Source of the DNA: Treponema saccharophilum DSM 2985
GTDB lineage: Bacteria; Spirochaetota; Spirochaetia; Treponematales; Treponemataceae
Reading direction: 5' to 3'
NCBI RefSeq assembly: GCF_000255555.1
Contig: NZ_AGRW01000047.1
Location: 98,876-162,875, forward strand
DNA length: 64,000 bases
Under the pieces are notes generated by a model that had not been told where the DNA came from, ran no database searches, and saw only the letters and a list, made by a program, of their open reading frames with translations. A program made the translations under genes and the position numbers. Positions 54,027 through 63,898 of this stretch are shown piece after piece (position 1 is the first letter of the stretch; each line of letters starts with the position of its first letter).

Positions 54027-55861
54027 ATGGGAATTCTTAGAGGAATGGAAATCGGGGCGGCATTTTTCGCAGCTGCGGGTCTTTTCGCGGGCTGCTCCGA
54101 CGCGACGGGCAGGAAATCCGCACGACGAGGGAAATCAGCATCGACAGCTCGGAGAGCATACGCGCGATGCTCGACAGCTCCGGCAGCGTGAACGTCAGGA
54201 AGCTCCAGTCCGCGCTCGACTCGTTCGACATCGAGAACGACTTCGCGCCGTACATAATCGCGCGGAACGAGGGGAACGGCGAGGCGCAGTCGTGGACGCT
54301 CACGTACGGGACGGGCGCGGGCCTGATTACGGGGAACACAATCGCGACGGAAATCACGAACGGGTTCGACGCGATAAACAAGGCGATGGACACGCTCCCC
54401 GCCGACAGGACGACAAAGCTCCGCATCAGCGTCGAAAGCGACATCTATTCGGGCGAGCCAGGCTCCGCGTCGTCCTCGGCGATAAAGGACATCACGAACC
54501 TCTACTCAATCGAGTGCGAGAACTACAGCATCCTCGACTTCAACGGGAACACAATCTACGCGAACTGCGAGAACGCACAGGACATCGTGCCCGTCTCGCT
54601 GACGAACAGGAACCACATCTCCATAAGGAACCTGAAAATCAGCGGTCACGCGCGCTACGCCATCTGGTGCCAGGGCTGCGACAACGTCGTCTTCGACAAC
54701 ATAACGCTCGACATGGACGAGAAAAGCGCGCTCGGGCTGAGGATTGCGGAGAAGAACAACACCTGGAGCCGGAACGTATTCGTGGACAACATAACGGTCA
54801 CTGGCTGCCAGGACAACGCCGTGGAGACGATGAAAGTCGACGGCATCCTCATCGGGCAAATCGACGCCACCGACTGCAACGACTGCGGGCTCCTCCTCAA
54901 CACGACGACGAACGCCGTTGTCGGGACGGTGAACGGGACGAGATGCTCGCCGAGAAACTCGAACGGCGTCTACGCGGCGCTCAGGACGGCGAATTTCGTC
55001 GGGCCGGACGTCTACATCCACAACATAAACGCGGAGGAATGCGGGCGCGGCTATTTCAGCGTCTCTGCAAACTGCGGCATCAACATCGACGAAATCACGA
55101 GCACGAACAGCTACGAGCAGGCAATCCTAGTGCAGGACACGCAGAACCTCCACATAAAGAAGGCGACGCTCACGGGCGGAAGCCACAACAGCGACACTGC
55201 GGTGCGCTTCACGAACGGAAGCGCGGGCGGCTCCCTCCCCGTGATGAACAACACGCTCGAGAACGTGACGATAACGGGCTACTCGACTCCGATTCTCGAG
55301 GACAGCGGGAAATCAGATTGGAACGAGTTCATCAACTGCACGACGGAAGGCGGGACGTTCGCCGAGAATTCCGTGACGGGCGCGCGAGAGAAGCACGAGG
55401 AGGCTACGCTCGAGATTCCCGCGGGCAAGACAGAAATCGCCGACGGCGAGTACATGAACTACACGAACATCACGAGCGTGACGATTCCTGCAAGCGTCAC
55501 CACAATCGGCGCGAACGCTTTCTACGGATGCGGGTCGCTCAAGACAGTGACGTTCGCGGAAGGAAGCGCGTGCGAGACAATCGGGGACTGCGCGTTCGGG
55601 AAAACCGCAGTCGAGTCAATCAGCTTCCCCGCGAGCGTGAGGTCGTTCGGCTCGAACATCCTCTCCCCGTCGTGCGCGGACGTCACGATAAACTCGACGG
55701 AAATCACGTCGATGGGCACAGAGGCGTTCTTCAACCTCGCAGACCCGTCGACGATAAAATTCGCCGACAGCGCGCTCCACACCGGGAATACCTACGACAA
55801 GGGCTCTTACGGCTCATGGGGAAAATACTGGTACGGCCACACGAGAAGCACAATCGAGTAA
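54027..55861 (+). pseudogene. Frameshifted beta-helix / LRR lipoprotein
   Basis: AGGAGG and the ATG at 54027 open a lipoprotein signal (MGILRGMEIGAAFFAAAGLF, then AGCSDATG). After the GGG at 54107-54109 the frame is lost; adding one base would join it to the long frame beginning GQEIRTTREISIDSSESI, which runs to 55861. The mature part is a right-handed parallel beta-helix (ISIRNLKISGHARYAIW, NVVFDNITLDM, NVTITGYSTPIL), the fold of pectate lyases and polygalacturonases. It ends in BspA-type LRR units (VTIPASVTTIGANAFYGCGS). The next two genes are acetylesterases, so a role in pectin binding or cleavage is likely. The break may be a true mutation, a switch or a sequencing error. Confidence 0.72.
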
Positions 55862-55950
55862 GGGCCGCCATTTTCGGATTGAAAAAAACGGGCGTGCCGG
55901 GCGGAAACGAATCCGGTACGCCGGCAAACAGCGACAAGGAGGAAATGGAA

Positions 55951-57174
55951 ATGAAAGCGAAAAACAGGACAGCAGCTATCGTCGCGTCGTCGCTCGCCGC
56001 GTCGTCGCTCATCGCATCGTGCGCGTCGTCTCCGTCGGGAACAGAAACGCCGCAGTCGTGGCTCTCGTACGAGGCGCCGTCCAGAACGACCGTATACAAG
56101 TTCGATTTCGGCGGCGCGGGCGCGGCTGACGGGTTCACGGCAGCAGGCGCCGACGACGCGTATTCGAAGGAGAAGGGGTTCGGCTTCCGGAACACCGCGG
56201 GCGTCAGGAACGTCGAAAGCGCGGGCGAGGCGGAGAAGGCGGATGCCGTCGAATGGATTGACGACGGGAAGGGAATGAAGAGCGAAAACACGTTCGCCGT
56301 CGACCTCGACAGCGGGATATACGAAATCACCGTCACGGCAGGCGGCCCCATGTTCAGGGAAAGCGTCGCCGCGGAGGGATTCTTCCACGTGATGGACTTG
56401 ACGGGCGGCGTGAACGGAACGGAGACGTGGCAGATGCCCGTGACGGACGGCCAGCTCGACATCCTCGTCACCGCGGGGAAAAAGGACACGCGCTACGCGC
56501 TCAGCTCACTTGAAATCGCGAAGGTAGAGACGGAAAAAAGCGCGCCCGCCGTATGGCTCTGCGGGGACTCCACCGTGTGCGCGTACTACAAGCTCCCCGA
56601 CGACGCGGAGACGTTCCAGTACGGGCGCAACGGCTGGGGACAGCACCTCGGGAAATACATAAACCCCAAATGGCAGGTGCGGAACCTCGCGACGGGCGGA
56701 CAGTTCGCGCGGGGATTCTACACGTCGGGGCAGCACGAGTCCGTCATGGCGTACATAAAGCCGGGCGACTACTACATAATCGCAATAGGGATAAACGACA
56801 AGACATACTCGAACGAAAGCGAATACTACGAGACGCTCTGCGCCATGATTGACGAGACGCGCGCGAAAGGCGCCGTTCCCGTCCTCGTCTACCAGCAGGG
56901 GCGCGCGCAGGACGTGGGGAAAAACCTCGAGTCGCGCTGGTTCGGGCCGAAAATGCAGGAGGTCGCCGCCGAGAAGGGGGTGAAGCTCGTGAACCTGTTC
57001 AAAATCGCGGGCGACTACTACGAGTCCATCGGCGCCGACGGGACGATGGCGCTCTACGCCCCCAAGGACGTGAAGGACGCGTCGAAGGGCACGGACACGA
57101 TGCACCTCTCCCCCGCCCTCGCCGACACGCTCGCGCAGTTCGTCGCGCGCGAAATCCCGGAGCTGCGGGAATAG
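55951..57174 (+). CDS. CE12-like rhamnogalacturonan acetylesterase lipoprotein (407 aa)
   Basis: AAGGAGGAAATGGAA places the ATG at 55951 at the right distance; the ATG at 55945 is too close. The signal peptide ends in LIASCASS (cysteine 24), so it is a lipoprotein. About 45-190 is a beta-sandwich module (YKFDFGGAGAADGF, KGFGFRNTAG) typical of CE12 enzymes. About 195-400 is an SGNH hydrolase: block I WLCGDSTVC (nucleophile serine), block II ATGGQFARG, block III IAIGINDKTY, block V DTMHLS (catalytic D and H). Such enzymes remove acetyl groups from rhamnogalacturonan. It lies between the beta-helix gene and a second SGNH esterase, probably in one operon. Confidence 0.85.
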   Translation: MKAKNRTAAIVASSLAASSLIASCASSPSGTETPQSWLSYEAPSRTTVYKFDFGGAGAADGFTAAGADDAYSKEKGFGFRNTAGVRNVESAGEAEKADAVEWIDDGKGMKSENTFAVDLDSGIYEITVTAGGPMFRESVAAEGFFHVMDLTGGVNGTETWQMPVTDGQLDILVTAGKKDTRYALSSLEIAKVETEKSAPAVWLCGDSTVCAYYKLPDDAETFQYGRNGWGQHLGKYINPKWQVRNLATGGQFARGFYTSGQHESVMAYIKPGDYYIIAIGINDKTYSNESEYYETLCAMIDETRAKGAVPVLVYQQGRAQDVGKNLESRWFGPKMQEVAAEKGVKLVNLFKIAGDYYESIGADGTMALYAPKDVKDASKGTDTMHLSPALADTLAQFVAREIPELRE

Positions 57175-57213
57175 GAACCGGGATTTTTCCGGACACGAAA
57201 AAAGGAGGACACT

Positions 57214-58308
57214 ATGAAAAAGATAAACGCTTTGACGGCGGCGATTTCGGCGGCGGGCTGCCTCGCAATCGCAGGGTGCGCGTCGGACGGCGCGGCACGA
57301 ACGGCGGCACAGGAGATGAGGTTCGAATACCCCCAAGACAGCCAGCATTTTTCCGAAAATGACGGCGCGATAACGTTCTCGCTCGACGTCCCTTCAGGAA
57401 ACTACGACGTCGTAATCGACTCCGACGCCTCGACCGTCATCTCGGAGAGAATCGGCGGAATCGAAGCGGCCGCGGGAATCAAAAAAGAGGGAAAATCGTT
57501 CAAGGTTGCCGTCTGCGACGGCGTCCTCGACCTTTCGTTCTCCGGGCCGGCGCACGTGAAAAGCGTCCGCATCAAAGCCGAGGGCGGAAAAAAGCCGAAC
57601 GGGAAGCCCGCTCTTTTCGCAATCGGCGACTCCACGGCACGGAACACGGCAAACGGCGCGAAATCGTGGGGCAACTGCGTTTCCGAAGGGCTCGTGCCGC
57701 TGCCGGAGAAGTTCGGCTCGTTCAGCAACAACGCGATGGCGGGACGCGACAGCGTCCAGTTCTACAACCAGGCGCGGCTTGAGAAAGTCCTGCTCGACAT
57801 CCGCCCGGGCGACTACGTCACCGTCAACATGGGGATAAATTCGCGCGAGAACGGCGAGATTCAGTCGTTCCGCACGATAATGCGCGACTATTACATCGGC
57901 GGAATAAGAGAGCGCGGTGGAAAGCCCGTCATCCTCCTCGCGACGCCCGACGGGCCGTACAAGGACGACGAGGGCAACTGGACGAACTGGACGAGCGACT
58001 TCGATTTCTCCGCGAACAAATTCAAAAACAACAGGGGCGACGGCGCGCGGAACGGCGAGCTGAGGAAAATCGCCGAGGAAACGGGCTGCCCCCTCATCGA
58101 GACGGGACAGCTAGGCGAGGACTACCTCAATTCGCTCACCGAAAGCGACGTCCAGGCGTACAACAAGGAAAACGGCACGGATTTCCGCACGGTACTTGAG
58201 ATGGTGCAGAGCTGGTACCTCGACCACAACCACTACAAGGAGCCGCTCGGGCGTATAATCGCGGCCTACGTCCTCTCCTCGCTCTCCGACATAAGCGAGA
58301 CGTATTGA
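57214..58308 (+). CDS. Second SGNH acetylesterase-like lipoprotein (364 aa)
   Basis: A strong AAAGGAGGACACT precedes the ATG. The signal ends LAIAGCASDG (cysteine 22). After a short beta-rich segment (SLDVPSGNYDVVID) comes an SGNH domain from about 130: FAIGDSTARNT (serine block), NNAMAGRDS, VTVNMGINSREN, and a late YLDHNHYKEP with the D and H pair. It is related to the gene before it but diverged and has a shorter N-terminal part. The likely role is deacetylation of a pectin-type polysaccharide at the cell surface, inferred from family and context. It starts 39 bases after its neighbour. Confidence 0.8.
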   Translation: MKKINALTAAISAAGCLAIAGCASDGAARTAAQEMRFEYPQDSQHFSENDGAITFSLDVPSGNYDVVIDSDASTVISERIGGIEAAAGIKKEGKSFKVAVCDGVLDLSFSGPAHVKSVRIKAEGGKKPNGKPALFAIGDSTARNTANGAKSWGNCVSEGLVPLPEKFGSFSNNAMAGRDSVQFYNQARLEKVLLDIRPGDYVTVNMGINSRENGEIQSFRTIMRDYYIGGIRERGGKPVILLATPDGPYKDDEGNWTNWTSDFDFSANKFKNNRGDGARNGELRKIAEETGCPLIETGQLGEDYLNSLTESDVQAYNKENGTDFRTVLEMVQSWYLDHNHYKEPLGRIIAAYVLSSLSDISETY

Positions 58309-58327
58309 CACAAACGCCCTGCATTGC

Positions 58328-58362
58328 CCCGTGGAACGTGATTCCGCAATCCGTTCCACGGG
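58328..58362 (+). terminator. Hairpin after the acetylesterase gene
   Basis: CCCGTGGAACG pairs perfectly with CGTTCCACGGG across a 13-base loop, 20 bases after the stop at 58308. No T-run follows, so it is either a weak terminator or a 3'-end stabilising stem. Confidence 0.5.
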
Positions 58363-58834
58363 ACAACCGCATTTCTGCTCATAGGCATAGGGGCTGCCCG
58401 TTCCCAAGCACCATTTTTCGTCGCGAAGCCGTTTTTTCATCACTTCGCCTGCCCCAATCCGTTTGAAGCCGCAAGCCCCCGCCGCCAATGCTGATAAGGT
58501 GGCTGAGGGCGGCCATGCGAGAATCGGCTTCTTCGGCTTCGCTCAATGACCGTTTCTTCCAGCATACGTATCGAAGCATCCCAAAAATCGTAACGGCGAA
58601 AGCTTCCAGGATTCGTGCGGGAGGAGGGAGGGGCGGTATTATAACACACATATCATGAGATTTCAGTATATTTTTATTGATAATTTTCTCAAAGAAAAGT
58701 ATTCTACCATTCCCCGCCACAAAGACACGGCGGTAATCAAATCATTTCAACAAGTACCTTTCATTGAGTGCAGGCGGTTTTCCGCGCGCCCTCGCAAAAA
58801 ATCATTACAAAAACAGAACGTATATTACGGATTG

Positions 58835-58852
58835 TTGACGGCATTGTGCTAA
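58835..58852 (+). promoter_or_regulatory. Shared upstream motif TTGACGGCATTGTGCTAA
   Basis: Matches 53930-53947 at 16 of 18 positions. It lies 75 bases before the first beta-barrel gene; the other copy is 80 bases before the beta-helix lipoprotein. The TTGAC could be a -35 box, but no good -10 box is at the usual distance. Common control of the two transcripts is inferred. Confidence 0.45.
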
Positions 58853-58926
58853 TTCATCAATACCCATTGATGTTTAATAAAACCAACCTGCGGAAAACGC
58901 GGGAAAACAGAATGCGGAGGACTCTT

Positions 58927-60429
58927 ATGAGGAAAAATGCGGTACTGGCAACGGCCGCCCTGCTGTTGGCCGGAAGCATCGCGTCCGCCGAAGTGAAGAC
59001 GAGCATCACCGTCCTACAGGGCTGGGATGTCGTCGGATATAGGCAGAGCGGGGCAGACGACGAGGACAGGGCGTTCGTGGCGACCGATGCGGCATTGAGA
59101 GGTGCGAAAGGTCCATACGCCGCCGAATACGACGGGCTCACATGGTTCGGACGTCCTACGGACAAGAACAGGTATTCCGGCGTGAGCGTCAAGACGGACA
59201 CATTCGGCGTCGACGCCTCGTTCAAGACGAACTGGAATGCGTTCTCCATGAACGGATACAGCGGCTGGGCAAAATGGGGCGGGCTCTACGTCGGGTTCGC
59301 TGGAAACGGTCTCGGGCGGTTTTCCGACATAACGGACCACGTCTACGGAATCTCGGGATTCTTTCCGGACGGGGACAGTTTCTTCCAGTGGAAGGTCCTC
59401 AACGGGGGCAAGGCGGTCAAAAAGGACCACGACGACTACAAATACAACACGTACAACATCCTGAACCTCGGCGTCCCGCTTGAGAACAGGGACGGCGGGC
59501 ACCAGCTCGGAATCAAGTACACGTACAAGAACCTGACGCTCGCCGCCGTGACGTGCAACGACCTTGCGTCGAGGATAACGGACGACGAGACGAAGACCGA
59601 CATCAAGAAGGCGAACGCGCTCTACGGGCTTTCCGCCCCGACAGACCTGAATTTCCAGGCGAACTACGATTTCGGAATCGCGAAGACGTCGCTCACGTTC
59701 AAGATGCGAACCGTCTCGGAGACAGCGGAAAACCTCGTGCAGGGCTCGGCGACGAACGGGCTGAACATCGCCTCCGACCCGCTCAACATCGCATTCGCGC
59801 TCGCGGCAAGCTCCGACAAGCTCGTGAAGAACCTCCGGCTCGGGATGTGCTACACGGTCACGGGATTCAACGCGGCGAACGCGAACGAGTACGAGGTGAA
59901 GACGGACGACAACAGGAACGGCCTTTTCGGCGAGGCGGGCGAGAGCGCGCTGTTCGACAACGAATACTGGGGGCAGGCGCTCAACCTCGGCGCGTCCTAC
60001 AAGCTGACGAAGAAGGACACGATAACGGTCGCGAGCACGACGACGATGATAAACATGAGCGACTACATGAAGGCGGTGTCGAACCTCAACAAATACGGCT
60101 GGGCGCCCTTCATAAGCGAGGACGCGCTCGTGACGTACCAGCACCAGTTCAACGACAGGATGACGGGAGAGGTGCAGTTCGAATTCGTGGACTACAACCT
60201 CAACAGCGGCACGGGCGGAAAGGCGGAGGCTGAATTCATCCTCTTCCCGAGCGCCACGTTCAAGCCGACTAAAGGCGCGAACGTGAACGTCGGCCTGAAG
60301 ATGAAGGTTGAGAACCTCAGCTCGGACCCGGTCGGAAAATGGGGAACGGAAAAAAACGAGACCATAAGCTACGTCTACCCCAAAACATTCAGCGTGACGA
60401 TTCCGGTAACGCTCACCATTTCTTTCTAA
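58927..60429 (+). CDS. Outer-membrane beta-barrel protein (500 aa)
   Basis: GGAGG lies six bases before the ATG at 58927, giving the signal peptide MRKNAVLATAALLLAGSIAS and cleavage near ASA-EV. Alternating beta strands run throughout (FQANYDFGIAKTSLTFKMRT, ALNLGASYKLTKKDTITVAS), and the chain ends in aromatic-rich VTIPVTLTISF, as outer-membrane barrels do. No named porin family is recognised. The next gene is a paralogue 18 bases away, so they share a transcript. Given the esterases upstream, uptake of oligosaccharides is a reasonable guess, not shown. Confidence 0.75.
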   Translation: MRKNAVLATAALLLAGSIASAEVKTSITVLQGWDVVGYRQSGADDEDRAFVATDAALRGAKGPYAAEYDGLTWFGRPTDKNRYSGVSVKTDTFGVDASFKTNWNAFSMNGYSGWAKWGGLYVGFAGNGLGRFSDITDHVYGISGFFPDGDSFFQWKVLNGGKAVKKDHDDYKYNTYNILNLGVPLENRDGGHQLGIKYTYKNLTLAAVTCNDLASRITDDETKTDIKKANALYGLSAPTDLNFQANYDFGIAKTSLTFKMRTVSETAENLVQGSATNGLNIASDPLNIAFALAASSDKLVKNLRLGMCYTVTGFNAANANEYEVKTDDNRNGLFGEAGESALFDNEYWGQALNLGASYKLTKKDTITVASTTTMINMSDYMKAVSNLNKYGWAPFISEDALVTYQHQFNDRMTGEVQFEFVDYNLNSGTGGKAEAEFILFPSATFKPTKGANVNVGLKMKVENLSSDPVGKWGTEKNETISYVYPKTFSVTIPVTLTISF

Positions 60430-60447
60430 GCCAAAAGGAGATTGACG

Positions 60448-61974
60448 ATGAAAAAGACAATAGCCGCGGCAATCGCCGCCATAACATTCGCAGGAACTGC
60501 AAGCGCCGCAACGCTCTCGCTCTCTACGCGCGTCGGGGAGAACCTCGTGACATACGCGAAGAGCGACGACGAGAACGACGAGAACGACGGGTTCTTCTTC
60601 CTCGACCAGTACCTCGACAACAGGCTCGGCGCGCAGTACGCGAGCCGCGGAACGTATGATTTCCTCACTTTCTCCGGAGAGACGTCGCTCGGAGGAGCGG
60701 AGGCGAAGATAAAGGTGATGAACAAGGCGCTCGAGATGCGCCTCTACAACGCATGGGTAAACTTCGGGAACCTGCGCATAACGGGCGGCGCGTTCGACGC
60801 GTACCCGGTCGTGGACATCATCGGCGACGCGAACGTCGGGCACCACTACAACAGCTACGCCGCGCAGTACATGCCGGGATTCGACCCGCAGGTCATGAGC
60901 TGGTTCCTCAGGAACGAGGGCTTCTTCAGGAGCAACCACGGCGGATGCATCGCGACGACCGCCCTCCCGACAGGCTCCACCGCGGGAACGGCGAAGCTCG
61001 TCAGCACGCTCGAGGACTACAACTGGTACTTCTACGACCCGAACAACGCCGGAACGACAATCGACCTCGACAAGACATACGGCGGGCACGAGGGCGCGGG
61101 AATCATGGCGACGTACCAGGCGGGCGACCTCGTGAACCTCCGCGTCGTCTCCACGATGGGCGCCGCGTACCAGCAGTACGGGATGCTCACCAACTACACC
61201 TACTTCGGCGAGAAGACGCCCACGAACCTCACGTTCCAGGGAAGCTATCTTCTCCCCGACATCGCCAAATTCGCGCTCACGGTGAAATTCGAGGACAGGA
61301 TTTCCGGCGTGTGGAACGACGGCGAGGGTCTGATGAAGAGCGCGGGAAGCGACATCGCGGCTTCGTTCGCGGCAAGCTCCGACGCAATCGAGGACCTCAA
61401 GCTCTATGCCGGATACATGTTCGGCGCGGCATACCTCGGAATGGAAAGCGACACCGGCGACAGCGAGACGTTCATGTTCCACAGCGCCGACCTCCGCGCA
61501 GTCTACCAGCTCACCGACACAATCGCGCTCGGCCTGAACGGAAACCTCTCCGCGGTCATCCAGAGCGACTACGCAAAGAGCATCTACGACGACAAGGGCG
61601 CGCAGCTCTACGGCGAGAACATCATCGGCTTCAACGCGGGTCTTTCGGCGACGTACAAATTCAGCAGCTCGCTCAGCTTCGACTTCAACGCCGGATTCCG
61701 CTGCCTGGACGTGAACCACACGAATTCCACGACGGGAGAGAGCGACATGCTCGCGGTCTCAAGCGTCGGGTTCGAGCCGAGCGCCGTCTTCACGCTCACG
61801 AGGAACAGCTCGCTCAGCCTCGGCGTGAACCTCCTCTACCAGAACCTTTCCGGAAACGACGAGGCGAAGGAGACGGTCTGGCTCAACAACAACAAAAACA
61901 GCGGAACGGCGAACGTCGTCTATCCCGGCACGCTCGTCGTCACCATGCCGCTTTACATGAAGGTCTCCCTCTAA
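60448..61974 (+). CDS. Outer-membrane beta-barrel protein (508 aa)
   Basis: AAGGAG is seven bases before the ATG at 60448; a TTG six bases earlier is less likely. The signal peptide is MKKTIAAAIAAITFAGTASA. The mature chain begins with an acidic loop (SDDENDENDGFFFLDQYLDN) and then shows beta strands of barrel type (AEAKIKVMNKALEMRLYNAW, SAVFTLTRNSSLSLGVNLLY), ending VVTMPLYMKVSL. A shared motif, FAASSD followed by an amphipathic strand, also occurs in the gene before it, so the two are related. It probably forms a pore or surface receptor in the outer membrane. Confidence 0.75.
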   Translation: MKKTIAAAIAAITFAGTASAATLSLSTRVGENLVTYAKSDDENDENDGFFFLDQYLDNRLGAQYASRGTYDFLTFSGETSLGGAEAKIKVMNKALEMRLYNAWVNFGNLRITGGAFDAYPVVDIIGDANVGHHYNSYAAQYMPGFDPQVMSWFLRNEGFFRSNHGGCIATTALPTGSTAGTAKLVSTLEDYNWYFYDPNNAGTTIDLDKTYGGHEGAGIMATYQAGDLVNLRVVSTMGAAYQQYGMLTNYTYFGEKTPTNLTFQGSYLLPDIAKFALTVKFEDRISGVWNDGEGLMKSAGSDIAASFAASSDAIEDLKLYAGYMFGAAYLGMESDTGDSETFMFHSADLRAVYQLTDTIALGLNGNLSAVIQSDYAKSIYDDKGAQLYGENIIGFNAGLSATYKFSSSLSFDFNAGFRCLDVNHTNSTTGESDMLAVSSVGFEPSAVFTLTRNSSLSLGVNLLYQNLSGNDEAKETVWLNNNKNSGTANVVYPGTLVVTMPLYMKVSL

Positions 61975-61992
61975 GAGACACCGCCCACACTC

Positions 61993-62017
61993 CCCGCGCG
62001 ATTTTTTTTCGCGCGGG
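61993..62017. other. Strong hairpin with a T-tract loop
   Basis: CCCGCGCGA pairs perfectly with TCGCGCGGG; the loop is all T. It stands in the 60-base gap between the barrel gene and the lipoprotein gene and lacks a T-run behind the stem. It may slow or partly stop transcription, or protect the upstream mRNA. Confidence 0.5.
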
Positions 62018-62034
62018 TCAACACGGAGGCACAC

Positions 62035-63876
62035 ATGAAGAAAATATTCAGCAGACTAATCATCGCAGCATCCGCGGGACTTCTCGCGCTTTCAGGATGC
62101 AAGGTATTCGACTCGCTCGAAAGCCAGGACGACCCCGTAATATATTCAGAAAGAATAGACGGCGTGACTATTTCCACGGACTCGAAGGAAATTCTTGCGG
62201 GCGCATCAACGACATTGACGGCTTCCGCCGAATCAGTCCACGCAAAGGAAGACGCAATCTCATACGCCTGGTCGATTTCTGCCGGCGAAGAATATGCGAC
62301 GCTCTCAATATCAGGAAACACCGCGACGCTCACGGCGAACAAGGACGCGCCCGCAGACTCGGTAGTAACAGTCCAGTGCACGGCGAACTACGACTTCGGA
62401 GAAAAGAACAGCGTCTCGTCGGAAAAAAGCATAGACGTAATCGGCAAGGGCAACGTAAACGCGACATGGGATTTGTCATTATGCGGCGATGAGAAAAAAT
62501 TCGTCTATTACACTGATTCCGATTTCACAAATGAAGTGAAAGGCGCTGCTCTTACAAACAAAGCAGCCGAAGCAGTGTCAGAAGGGTATTTCAAGCCGGA
62601 AACAACGAACGCCAACGGAAAGCCGTACGCAACCTTAAAGGGCGTAAATTTCACGAGGGCGAAATTAGGAGGAAACGGCACAGCTCTTGTCGGATACGCT
62701 GACGACCTGACAAGCAAAAACACCTCCAATTTGAAATGGTCTCACTTCAAGGAAAAAGGTAGCTATCTCACGCTCAAATTGTTCGGCGACAGCACGGTCA
62801 CCATTACGGGCGGTTCTGTTGCCACAGATGAATACCGTGGCGTATTTGTATACGACGCAAAAGGAAATGAAGTCGCATCCATAAGGGGAAAGACTACCCT
62901 CACAAACGTGACCTTTACCGGCACGCTCAACGACGAATTCTATATAGTCGGGAACTCGGGCGGCGTGTCAAAAATCACCTGCTTCGACGAAAACTACGAC
63001 CCCTATGACGCTGAAATAGAATCTGTAACGGTTACTGCAAGTTCATCGTCAATTACATTAGGTGAATCAGGCTCATTCTCTGCAAGTATCGCGGATACAC
63101 TGAACAAGGACGAAGTGTCGTATAAATGGACTATCACAGAGAACGTGTCATACGTCACGCTCGAAAGCGATACAGCCGCGTCATGCACCCTCAAAATAGA
63201 GGACAACACCGCATATGTCGGTCAGACAATCACCGTAAAATGCGAAGTCACATACACGCATAAAGGAAAAACGAGCAAAAAAAGTGCTACAAAAATTATC
63301 ACTATCGCAGCTAAACCATCTGGTTCAGTCAACGCAACGTGGGATTTGTCATTATGCGGCGATGCGAAAAAATTCGTCTATTACACTGATTCCGATTTCA
63401 CAAATGAAGTGAAAGGCGCTGCTCTTACAGACAAAGCAGCCGAAGCAGTGTCAGAAGGGTATTTCAAGCCGGAAACAATGAACGCCAACGGAAAGCCGAA
63501 TGCAACCCTGAAAGGCGTAAATTTTATGCGCGTGAAACTGGGTAATCAAAATAAAGGTACACCTTTGATCGGATCTAATGCAGAAAAGTCAGGCACGAAT
63601 CTCAGCAAATGTACTTGGGAAAATTTCAAAGATAAGTTAGGTTATCTTACGCTCAAAGTCTACGGAAACTGTACAGTCACCATTACTGGCGGTTCTCTTA
63701 ACTCCCATGATTTCAGAGGCGTGTGGGTGTTCAAAACAAGCGGAGAAGAAGTTGCATCAATAAAAGGAGCAAATACAGCACTTGCAACTACAACATTTAC
63801 AGCATCCGCAGATGATGAATTCTACATTGTTGGTAATTCCGGCGGTGTAGCAGAAATCAAAGCGATAGCGAACTAA
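62035..63876 (+). CDS. Lipoprotein with Ig-like domains and a duplicated 190-aa module (613 aa)
   Basis: GGAGG precedes the ATG; the signal ends GLLALSGCKVF (cysteine 22), so it is a lipoprotein. An Ig-like (BIG2-type) domain at about 43-138 is followed by module 1 at about 142-315 (NATWDLSLCGDEKKFVYYTD ... EFYIVGNSGGVSKI). A second Ig-like domain lies at 325-430 and module 2 at 433-610 (NATWDLSLCGDAKKFVYYTD ... EFYIVGNSGGVAEI). The first 190 or so bases of the two modules are almost identical in DNA, so the duplication is recent. The module is not recognised but looks like a beta-sandwich binding domain. It is probably exposed on the surface and binds carbohydrate or host material. Confidence 0.8.
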   Translation: MKKIFSRLIIAASAGLLALSGCKVFDSLESQDDPVIYSERIDGVTISTDSKEILAGASTTLTASAESVHAKEDAISYAWSISAGEEYATLSISGNTATLTANKDAPADSVVTVQCTANYDFGEKNSVSSEKSIDVIGKGNVNATWDLSLCGDEKKFVYYTDSDFTNEVKGAALTNKAAEAVSEGYFKPETTNANGKPYATLKGVNFTRAKLGGNGTALVGYADDLTSKNTSNLKWSHFKEKGSYLTLKLFGDSTVTITGGSVATDEYRGVFVYDAKGNEVASIRGKTTLTNVTFTGTLNDEFYIVGNSGGVSKITCFDENYDPYDAEIESVTVTASSSSITLGESGSFSASIADTLNKDEVSYKWTITENVSYVTLESDTAASCTLKIEDNTAYVGQTITVKCEVTYTHKGKTSKKSATKIITIAAKPSGSVNATWDLSLCGDAKKFVYYTDSDFTNEVKGAALTDKAAEAVSEGYFKPETMNANGKPNATLKGVNFMRVKLGNQNKGTPLIGSNAEKSGTNLSKCTWENFKDKLGYLTLKVYGNCTVTITGGSLNSHDFRGVWVFKTSGEEVASIKGANTALATTTFTASADDEFYIVGNSGGVAEIKAIAN

Positions 63877-63898
63877 CCCAACATATCGCGCTTCCTTC

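Larger units (their letters stand above)
58309..58926. other. Intergenic region, 618 bases
   Basis: Holds a hairpin at 58328-58362, a decayed GGCTTCGCTCAATGACC repeat near 58540, and the shared motif at 58835. From about 58640 it is markedly AT-rich, as expected of a promoter zone. I see no convincing gene; the open frames on both strands lack ribosome sites and protein-like composition. Confidence 0.55.

Noticed and set aside
54292..55950. Long upstream extension of the CE12 esterase frame
   Set aside because: Charged, arginine-rich shadow of the beta-helix frame; the true start at 55951 has AGGAGG and a lipoprotein signal.
59014..61719. Long minus-strand frame opposite the beta-barrel genes
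   Set aside because: Arginine- and valine-rich shadow of GC-rich coding DNA; the plus-strand genes have signal peptides, ribosome sites and barrel C-termini.
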